Shown: positions 32,301-39,184 of the stretch, piece after piece | Position numbering within the stretch: the first letter of the stretch is position 1 | Layout of the letters: every line of letters starts with the position of its first letter | Origin: Lodderomyces elongisporus | Taxonomy: Eukaryota > Ascomycota > Pichiomycetes > Serinales > Debaryomycetaceae | Length of the DNA stretch: 64,000 bases | Direction of reading: 5' to 3' | NCBI RefSeq assembly: GCF_030384665.1 | Contig: NC_083679.1 | Span: 930,001-994,000 of the forward strand | Made by a program: the position numbers and the translations under genes | Notes under the pieces: generated by a model | Database searches by the model: none | Told to the model about the DNA's origin: nothing | What the model saw: the letters and a program-made list of their open reading frames with translations, nothing else

Positions 32301-33834
32301 TGTTTGATCTAATACGTTCAAATAAAGCGTATTTGGAATGTTTCCTATTCTTTGCATCCTTCAGCTCACCGTTTTGATCAACATCTGTGTTGGCATTTGC
32401 AGCTACTGCTGCTGCTGCTGCTGCTGCAACAGAGCCAGCTTCCTGTATCTCCTTGGTGTATGTAAAGTTTATATAATCATGGATATCTTGAATAGCCACC
32501 ATTGTATTGATCGATTTGATATCCTTGGTTAAGTCATCGTCGATCTTGAGCACATCTACCAACTTTTCAATATTCAACCGTTTCTCATATAATGAATGGT
32601 ACTCCAAATCCAATTGAACAATTCTCCAAAGATCATCTTCATAAAGCAATTTAGTCACCAGCTCGTTTTTAGATACTGGGTCAATAACAGTATACAAAGT
32701 GGCATCTCGACGATTGGCCCAAATAAAAGGAACCTCGTACGCTTCCTTGGCAATGAGATCAACAACTTGACCAACTGCATCCTTAAATTCGCGTTCATAC
32801 TCATTGTAAAGACCGCGCTTTTCATTAAACAAAATGTCAGCAACCCATTCCTTCTCCAATGCAAGTTCATCTTCGTCCAAATCAATATATGTTAAAGCAC
32901 TTCTATATTTCTGATATCGCTCAGGCATATCAATAATTCTAATCAAATTATCTTCCTCCGTCAACATTCGCTCTTTCAATTCAGAGTTCTCAAACACGGC
33001 TTCTAATGTTGTAGGCTCCTCGTTGTCGATTTCGTCGTCCATAGCTGCCTCTTGTGCTTCCAATGCCCATGCATACTCTTCTCCGTTTCCAAAAACTTCA
33101 AACAACTCTTGAAGACTCCTCCTATCGACATCGGTAAGTTTCGACATGTCAAATTTCTTTTCCTTTTGCTTTGACTTCTGTCTTTCAACTTGTCTTTGAG
33201 CCCTTGTTTCTGCATCATCATCGGAGTCGTCTTCCAGCTCAATAAAGTCATCAAACTCCTCACCAGGTCCAGCAGGTAGTCTTCTGTTGTTGGCAAGATC
33301 ATCGTTGCCCTCCAAGTCATCTCCACTATCTTCATCCTCTGAGAAAATATTTTGTAATCCACGTTGAAAATGACTCTGACTTTGAGCTTCGCTGTTTTCG
33401 CCACCAATTGCATCGCCTTCGGACACGTCATCTTCTGCTTGTCTTCGCTTAAGACGTTTGAACTTATTACCTCCATCCAGTCGAATAGGTTTGGCTCCAG
33501 AATTCTCCAAAAGCAATTCAAGATCGTCCTCGTCCAACGCATCATCTTCTGCACTTCTCTCTCTTTCTCTTCTTCTTTTTTTATGTTTTTTTCGCTTTTT
33601 AGATTGAACACCAACGTTGTCGTCGTCGTCTTCATCTTCTTCATCACCATCATCATCATCATCGACTATAAATCCTTCTCTAACTTTTTGAATGGCCTCT
33701 TCATCCTCGTCATCTTCATCTTCTTCAGAAGAATCAGTAACAGAATCGTTTCGTAAGTCAACACCTTCACCTTCGGATCCTGATCCTGAATGATCATCTA
33801 TCCTATCGTTAATTTCTGGTTCCTCTGCAGCCAT
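29386..33834 (-). CDS. SPT6: Transcription elongation factor and histone chaperone Spt6
   Basis: Spt6 travels with RNA polymerase II, reassembles nucleosomes and binds the polymerase linker through tandem SH2 domains. 1482 residues, close to the yeast protein. It shows a very acidic N-terminus (about 1-215) with a basic KKRKKHKKRRRERER patch, the helix-turn-helix and YqgF-like core (RPDVIVISGYN near 830), the helix-hairpin-helix (AGFGPRKASGLLRNMESK, about 980), an S1-like region (about 1130-1215), and the C-terminal tSH2 (IQHPLYRNFNYKQAEEFL, DCVIRPSSRGPDFLTITWKV, then VYVFCYDHKVPGSFLL-like strand). The tail is Gly/His-rich. No break is seen. The start is the ATG at 33834. Confidence 0.97.
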   Translation of the reverse strand: MAAEEPEINDRIDDHSGSGSEGEGVDLRNDSVTDSSEEDEDDEDEEAIQKVREGFIVDDDDDGDEEDEDDDDNVGVQSKKRKKHKKRRRERERSAEDDALDEDDLELLLENSGAKPIRLDGGNKFKRLKRRQAEDDVSEGDAIGGENSEAQSQSHFQRGLQNIFSEDEDSGDDLEGNDDLANNRRLPAGPGEEFDDFIELEDDSDDDAETRAQRQVERQKSKQKEKKFDMSKLTDVDRRSLQELFEVFGNGEEYAWALEAQEAAMDDEIDNEEPTTLEAVFENSELKERMLTEEDNLIRIIDMPERYQKYRSALTYIDLDEDELALEKEWVADILFNEKRGLYNEYEREFKDAVGQVVDLIAKEAYEVPFIWANRRDATLYTVIDPVSKNELVTKLLYEDDLWRIVQLDLEYHSLYEKRLNIEKLVDVLKIDDDLTKDIKSINTMVAIQDIHDYINFTYTKEIQEAGSVAAAAAAAVAANANTDVDQNGELKDAKNRKHSKYALFERIRSNILYDAVKAYGITAKAFGENVQDQSAGDFERAYRLHATDDNTETPEYMIDKLIDDDEVLFKDEKTARDAVRRTFAEEIFHNPKVRQEVRSTYKSFALISVALTEKGRIGIDNFSPYADIKYAINRSPQDLVSEPNVFLRMLEAEEKGLAVIKIETANFENWFEAIFKCLKSDGLSEVSDLWNKERELVLRMAFQKLCGMVALNTKEDLRRECQRLVAKEVRKRFYNKLDQAPFTPYGYDLGTVPNVLSLTFGQGDYDSAVLGALLRDSGEVKDFFKSIINPINSRENEESFGGQLKEFLDKNLEHNRPDVIVISGYNANTKKLFDIVKRFVQSNRILINTEGTSLQNNEQEAPLLPVIWGQDETARLYQNSDRARLAFPEKPTLVKYAIGVAKYVQNPLLEYISLGDDILSLTFHQDQKLIPKDMVRDALESAYVDAVNTLGVDINVAIRDRYVAQMLQYVAGFGPRKASGLLRNMESKLITSLATRQDLIELELTPLKIFQNCASFLKIPYDETDNISSSSIELLDATRIHPEDYLLAKKIAADVLELDEEDFDEDTNVIAQLNAADASKIEVSMASLDYNHYGLQIQQQQGKKKFATLRVIKEELVNNYEELRGKYHELTDQEAFNMLTGETRATFGRDAIVPVTVLKLGRNYQDPSAPIRWAKVVTSSLIQANVEQDKIRDMDLEQGKTYQAVILEVFYDTFIADMSLLAEDIKRASIPRIDKVGGKWNFRAEEDDWKKENEKEKAKKALTRNIQHPLYRNFNYKQAEEFLAPQNLGDCVIRPSSRGPDFLTITWKVGNNLFQHLLVEERKRGRKEYIVEGKSYSDLDQLIFQHIQAISKKVDDLVRSPKFREGTLAEVHDWLESYTKANPKSSAYVFCYDHKVPGSFLLLFKVNVNTPIVTWHVKTITEGYTLKGLNFSSVMNLCNGFKQAFIAELEKSKQRFSSGNGAGGNHGHAHSTGRHNYGYKY

Positions 33835-34520
33835 AATTTTAGTTGGAAAAAATTGGTAAAGACAAACTTTACCTACTTGTTATTATTTTATTTTTATTTT
33901 TATTTGAATAAAAAAATTTCCAACTTTGTAGTCTTGTGATTTAACTAGTCTATACTAGATATCAAACAGTTTGGTGGAGAAAGGAAATGGTAGAATAATG
34001 TTTTGATATACAATGTATGATGTGAGTGTCTTTCTTTAGATTAGGTTAGTGGTGGTTGGGATAATGATTTATATGATGAATGTGATTACGACGTAATTTG
34101 CTTTGTCGATGTTGGTAGGTAGAAATTACTGAGCACACAAAAATAATGTAGTGTTTTTCTTTTTTTTTTTTTTTGGTTTTTTTTTTCCCATTCTCAAAAA
34201 AATTGAAAAATTCTGAGAACAAGCCTAAAAGAAAATATTCTACGAAGAAAAAAAAAAAATGCTAATAGAAAATAAGTTGGAGAAGAGTGCGAGAAAGAGT
34301 GTGGAAGTGTGTGTGTGTGTATATGATGATTACAGTAGTGGGAAGTAGATAGAGATTATCGAAGGTGAAAGAGGGGGGGAAGGGGAGGAGAACAGTAACT
34401 ATATGACAAACACATGACAGAACAATTATTTGTATGTTCCATATAAAAGTGTATTTAACTATAAGTATAGAGTGTGATGGGATTGAGAAATTCTATTGAA
34501 TATTCTTGTTTCTTAAATGA
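33835..34520. promoter_or_regulatory. SPT6 promoter / 3' region of SYF2
   Basis: 686 bp with TTTTATTTTTATTT (33883-33905), poly-T (34155-34190), poly-A, GT runs (34306-34320) and G-rich purine DNA (34360-34392). No gene is seen. Confidence 0.4.
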
Positions 34521-35144
34521 TTATTCGCTTCCATGGTATTGTCTATTCAATTTCATGTTGAATTGTTTGTTCTTTTCGTTTATGAATCCGTCAACATCCT
34601 GCAATTCACTCAGGCGGTCACGAGCTCTCTTTTTGTATTTTCGATCTTTTGATGTCTTGACTATTTGGCTCACTTCTTCCTTGACTTTTTTGAGTGGTTG
34701 TATCGCTGAGCTCAACTGCTGGGCGTTATGACTCTCATTCTGCAATTCCGCCTTTTGCGCTTTATATGCTTCTATATCGATTGGAATCTTTTCAATTTCT
34801 TTGTAATAGGAGGATTCTGCTAGCCTCACTTGATCATGAATGCCGTGGTTGGCTTTTCTCTCTTGCTTCTTGTCCCATTTTTCACACTCCTCGATGGTGT
34901 ACTCCATCGCCCTCTCTAAATCGGTGAGATCTTTCTTGGAATCAGCACGGGAATTATAGGCATTGTTATTTGGCAAATGCTGATAAGCCCTCGAGATTGT
35001 AACTAATTGCCTTCGTCGTGAATCTTGTGCAGCATCGATCTTATTTAATTTTATTGTCTCCTGTCGTTTACGTTTTAGTCGATCAAATCTTTCCAATAAG
35101 TCATTAGAGTAAGTAGCTTCTATCTGTGGTTCTACCATTTTCAT
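34521..35144 (-). CDS. SYF2: Pre-mRNA-splicing factor Syf2
   Basis: Component of the Prp19 (NineTeen) complex of the spliceosome. About 207 residues and highly charged. It has an N-terminal coiled-coil-like segment (LLERFDRLKRKRQETIKLNK), a middle ERAMEYTIEECEKWDKKQERK that corresponds to the Syf2 core, and the diagnostic end RARDRLSELQDVDGFINEKNKQFNMKL. The first in-frame ATG is at 35144 (MKMVEPQ); a second at 35138 is equally possible. Upstream codons of the open frame begin with TTG. A GTGTTAGTGTxxTA minisatellite lies just upstream in the probable 5' leader. Confidence 0.9.
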   Translation of the reverse strand: MKMVEPQIEATYSNDLLERFDRLKRKRQETIKLNKIDAAQDSRRRQLVTISRAYQHLPNNNAYNSRADSKKDLTDLERAMEYTIEECEKWDKKQERKANHGIHDQVRLAESSYYKEIEKIPIDIEAYKAQKAELQNESHNAQQLSSAIQPLKKVKEEVSQIVKTSKDRKYKKRARDRLSELQDVDGFINEKNKQFNMKLNRQYHGSE

Positions 35145-35179
35145 CGACAAAGTAGATAGCAAAGGAGAGAGAAATACTG

Positions 35180-35252
35180 TGTTAGTGTATTAATGTGCTA
35201 GTGTGTTAGTGTACCAGTATGTTAATGTGCTAGTGTGTTAGTGTTCTAGTGT
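35180..35252. repeat. GTGTTAGTGT minisatellite
   Basis: Seven or so imperfect 10-12-bp units of the form (T)GTG(T/C)TAGTGT, ending in GTTCTAGTG. It starts about 35 bp upstream of the SYF2 start codon. Confidence 0.85.
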
Positions 35253-36235
35253 TTGACGTCGGATGTGATTATGAGAATGATAAGGGAAAGGAAGATGGTC
35301 ACTGAGACGGAGATGGAGACTAAGATGGAGAGAGACTATTTTGTGGTATTTTTTTTCCGTTTCTGTTTTGATGGAATCCAAAAAAATAACCAAAAATCCA
35401 ATAATCAAAAGTAAACTGAGAAGAGTGAGAGCAAAGAAGAGCGACAAAGAAGAGCGGGAAATGTCAATTTGTGAGTCTTCTCGACGGTGAGAGACATAAT
35501 TAGGGAAAACTTTCACAAGTGCTGCGAGAAATATTACAGCACACTTTTTAAAAGTTGACATTAACTATCAAAATCAAATTGAGATAAAGAAAGTGTTTGT
35601 AATTGTGGCAATATAGCCTTGATGTAAAAAATCAATTTACAAGCCTTATCAATGTAGTGCAAAGAAAACGAAATGGCTGTGGCTCGTTCCATTTTTTTTA
35701 TTTTCTCTTAGTCGTTGTTGTTGTCGTCGTTATTGTTATTTGAACGAGATATGAGCAAGAGCAAGGCAAGCTAACATTTGCAATGCCAATTAACCAATGT
35801 TAAACATGGCTTAGTCGCTCATGAATTTTTTTTTCACAGGTTCAAGAGCTCGTTATAAACTTGAAATAGCCAAAAAAAACAAATATCGATTGATCAATAA
35901 GATAAGCTCTACAACTATCCCCAATTTTTTTTAAACAATTGAAATCCATTCCCCGATCGCGGCCAATCCTTACCGATCCGATACAAGAGTCCCCTCGGAC
36001 CGCACTGTTTTTGGAGCACTAAATTCTACAAATGCTTGAACCTTCCCTTCACACGGCCCTAGTTTTTCTATTACGCCACTCTTTTGCTCTAGTTCTGTCG
36101 ATTATTCGGGAATTAGGAGAATGAAAGAAAAAAGAAACAAGGAGGTGGAATAGAAGGAAGAAGTGCACACGGGGTTTAACGAAGATGTACTAAGTCGTTG
36201 CCTAACCACTTACACAAACACACAAACATATAGTT

Positions 36236-36310
36236 TCTCTCTCTCTCTCCCTTTCCCTCCCTTTCTCTCTCTCTTTCTCTCCCTTTCTCTCCCTTTCTCT
36301 TTATCTTCCT
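36236..36310. repeat. CT-rich (CCCTTTCTCT)n tract
   Basis: Pyrimidine-only strand over about 75 bp built of CTCT and CCCTTTCTCT units. Such polypurine/polypyrimidine mirror repeats can adopt triplex DNA. Confidence 0.85.
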
Positions 36311-36673
36311 CTCTTCTTTTCATTCCTCGTGCACACTACGGAAAAGCGGGGTGTGGAAAGGGATAAGAATATATGGGGGGAGTGGGGGGGGCAGAATAAA
36401 GAAAGAAATTGATTATATTTGCAACTCGCGTCGTCCCTCCAATTATATAAATTAAAAGCAATATCCCCATGTTCTAATCCTATTTTTTTAATGCTTTTCT
36501 TGCTTTTCTTCAAATAACAATATCAACAAACCTTTGTGTCCAGTCTCACTCAACTCAAAACTAGCTTAACTCAACTTAAGTCAATTGACAAATAACGGAC
36601 TCGCTCAAGAAAACAAATTTAAAAGATATATATATATAAAAATAAATAAATATATACACATACATATAGAAAC

Positions 36674-37577
36674 ATGTCTGACTCAACAGAATCCAAAGAG
36701 GAAAGATTCCACCAATATTTGTTAAACTTACCAAAGGAAAAGAAGGACGCAATTAGAGGTAAGCCACACGAAGTCCTTAAAATTATCGATGAGTACCCTG
36801 AGCATTTCATGAATATTGGCCAAGAGAAGGGTAAAATCATTTCAAAGCATATTAGAGAAAAAAGCCCCAAAATCATGATTGAATTGGGCGGGTATTTGGG
36901 GTACTCTGCGGTTCTTTTTGCAAATGAGTTGGTCGAGGACCCCGAAGCCAAGTATTTCAGTTTTGAAGCAAATGCAGATTTTGCTAAAATTGCCAAAGAT
37001 GTGATTGAGTTGGCGGGGTTGTCCAAGAAAATAGAAATTATCGTTGGTAAAGCAGCGTACACTTTAGTCGAATTCAAGGAGAGATTGAGTAGAAATCATG
37101 GACTGAAACCAATTGATTTCATCTTTATTGATCATTGGAAAGACTTGTACGTGCCTGATCTTAGAGAGTTGGAATCATTGAACTTTGTTGCACCAGGAAC
37201 AATCATAACTGTATGTATTAGGTAAAAAAAGAGAACAAAGAATAGAGAAAAGAAGAAAGACTGAAAGAAAAAAAAAATTGAAAACCAAAATATTTAAAAA
37301 ATTTCTAGCCATTAAATGGAGAACATGAAATATACTAACTTTTCAAATACTATAGGCGGACAATATTCTTAGACCAGGAGTTCCTGAGTATATGAAGTAT
37401 GTCAGATTGACTCCGGAAGAAAAGAAAAAGTACAATGCTGACCATCCAAATCCTAATGGTGACGAATTTATCGGTAGGTGGAATATCTTGTATGAGACGG
37501 AGACAGTCAAGGTTAAATTCCCTAATGGTGAAGATGCTGTTGAAATTACCAAATGTACCGATTACTTATCGGCATAA
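36674..37577 (+). CDS. Catechol O-methyltransferase-like enzyme (two exons)
   Basis: SAM-dependent O-methyltransferase of the COMT type. The coding sequence is exon 1 36674-37210 joined to exon 2 37356-37577, giving 252 residues. The intron (37211-37355, 145 nt) has GTATGT, TACTAAC at 37333-37339 and TAG 13 nt later, and the phase is preserved. Motifs align with mammalian COMT: IMIELGGYLGYSAVLFA (SAM site), FSFEANADFAKIAKDVIELAG, IDFIFIDHWKDLYVPD (Mg-binding Asp in DHWK) and, created by the splice, GTIITADNILRPG (Asp-Asn Mg ligands). Without splicing the frame stops just after the donor. No signal peptide is seen, so it is probably cytosolic. The yeast substrate is unknown. The terminal Glu that contacts catechols in the rat enzyme is hard to align. 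Confidence 0.85.
37211..37355 (+). other. Intron in the COMT-like gene
   Basis: 145 nt with 5' site GTATGT, branch site TACTAAC (37333-37339) and 3' site TAG at 37353-37355. Removal restores the conserved ADN metal-ligand motif across the junction, strong evidence that the intron is real. Confidence 0.93.
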
Positions 37578-38037
37578 TGGTTTAATGCCAATAAAACCGA
37601 GTGGGAGGGAGGGGGAAGAAGTGAGAGAAAGAACACTTTGGTAGATGTAACTATCAACAAACTAGATTAGTTTTATAGCAGCCACTAAATTAGATTGAAT
37701 ATAAATGTAATACATGTTGATCGTGAAGAAATCTCCATTAATTAATTTTTTTTTGACGTTTTCGCAATTTTGCAATCTTCTTTGCATATATTTTTCTAGC
37801 GCGTGCTCTCTGAAATCAAATCCACCAAGATACTTTACATTATCTTGCTAAAACAAATTAGAGGTACTTATTTTAATATAATAATAATCCCCTCCCCGTT
37901 TCCACTCCCTGCCTCTTTCTCTCTCACTCAATCAAGCTCAGGGTCAGACTCAGGTTCAGATTCAAACTCAGACTCCAACTCGAATTCATATTATTGCTTC
38001 TAGCAAATTATTTTCTTTCCAATCTCAAACAAAACCA
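37578..38037. promoter_or_regulatory. UFE1 promoter region
   Basis: 460 bp between tandem plus-strand genes. It includes a TCAG(G/A)(C/T)TCAGA-type short repeat (37935-37990) that may lie in the UFE1 leader. Nothing else is recognised. Confidence 0.4.
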
Positions 38038-39069
38038 ATGACTGATCTTACTCCACAATTCAATCAATGTGTTGACATTGTAACGTCAGAATTTCATGCC
38101 CGACCCAAGCAACAACACCGCCTGGACGAAGCGCAATACAAATTAAAGGACACGTTCTATAAAGAATCTTTTGAGTTTTACCAAGTATTAGTAAACCTCA
38201 ATGCGTTTATATCCAGCATCAAGACAGACTATCTTGCCATCTCAGAGTCTAAAGCAAGCTCAATGACAAAGGATAAGATTGATGAAGACTTTAATGTCAA
38301 GATCCAACAATGTTTCAAGAAATTAGCATTGCTTGAAACCTATGAGACAAAACGTCAAGAAATGGTACTGCAGAATTTACCCAAACGATGGTTCTCTTTT
38401 GGCTTTGGAGATGATGGTGAGGATGCTGCCTCTGAACAAGTCTTGTATTTTGATACTATAGCCAAGCATAGAATGCAGATTTTGCGGTTTCTAATGGAGA
38501 GTTTGAATTATGTGAGTAAGAAATTTGAAACCATGCAACGGAAGCGAGCATCTAGAGAAAGACAACTCAACCTGTTGGAATTTCAAAATATTGATGATGA
38601 TGATGATGACGACTACGCTGACAATAATGTTGATGATTTGAATTTGAATGAAAGCGAGATATTTACAAATTTAGAAAAGATTCAACAAAATGTGGAAGTG
38701 GAACAAGACCAGGAGGATGAAAATGTGCCGCCAACGTTGAGTCAACAGCAGTTACAAGAATTAGAAGTAGAGAACAAAGAATTGTTGAATATGAAAAATA
38801 CTCAGTTGAAACAAGTCGACAAGATACAACACTCAATTTTGGATATCATTAACATTCAGAATGAGTTGAGCTTTAAATTACAAGAGCAAGGAGATCTGAT
38901 TAACAATCTCATTGATGCTCATTCGGAAGTGGAGATGGAAGTTACGGCAGGAAACAAAACATTGAACAAAGCAACGAAGAAGAACAAAAGAGGTGCAAAC
39001 TACCTTGTTGTCATATGTATAGCTTTAGGCTGTCTTTTGGTCATTATAGATTTTTTGAAATTTATATAA
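38038..39069 (+). CDS. UFE1: ER t-SNARE Ufe1 (syntaxin-18 type)
   Basis: Qa-SNARE for Golgi-to-ER retrograde vesicles and ER membrane fusion. 343 residues, matching the yeast protein (about 346). The N-terminus (MTDLTPQFNQCVDIV...) starts the syntaxin-18 region and is followed by helical segments. There is an acidic Asp-rich loop (about 183-205). The SNARE motif runs at about 255-310, with the central Gln in SFKLQEQGDLINNLIDAH. The C-terminal anchor is YLVVICIALGCLLVIIDFL (about 322-341), leaving almost no lumenal tail, as expected for a tail-anchored SNARE. Confidence 0.92.
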   Translation: MTDLTPQFNQCVDIVTSEFHARPKQQHRLDEAQYKLKDTFYKESFEFYQVLVNLNAFISSIKTDYLAISESKASSMTKDKIDEDFNVKIQQCFKKLALLETYETKRQEMVLQNLPKRWFSFGFGDDGEDAASEQVLYFDTIAKHRMQILRFLMESLNYVSKKFETMQRKRASRERQLNLLEFQNIDDDDDDDYADNNVDDLNLNESEIFTNLEKIQQNVEVEQDQEDENVPPTLSQQQLQELEVENKELLNMKNTQLKQVDKIQHSILDIINIQNELSFKLQEQGDLINNLIDAHSEVEMEVTAGNKTLNKATKKNKRGANYLVVICIALGCLLVIIDFLKFI

Positions 39070-39184
39070 ACATAGGTGTTAAAAAGAGGGGGAAGAACAA
39101 AAAAAATTAATAAAAAAGGAATAGAAAAAAATAAAAAAAAAAAAAAAAAAAAAATAGAATACAAATGTAAATTAACTGCAAAAT

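Larger units (their letters stand above)
35145..36673. promoter_or_regulatory. Divergent intergenic region (SYF2 / COMT-like)
   Basis: 1.5 kb. It holds a GTGTTAGTGT minisatellite (35180-35252), an open frame of 107 codons (35238-35561, minus) with one hydrophobic helix but weak support, a locally GC-rich block at 35950-36005 with CCGAT/CGGACCG motifs and CCAAT (35964-35968), and a long CT/CCCTTT tract (36236-36310). AT microsatellites precede the COMT-like start (36627-36660). Confidence 0.45.

Noticed and set aside
37392..37577. A separate 61-codon gene after the COMT-like frame
   Set aside because: It is the second exon of the COMT-like gene; the intron has all three canonical signals and splicing restores the ADN motif.
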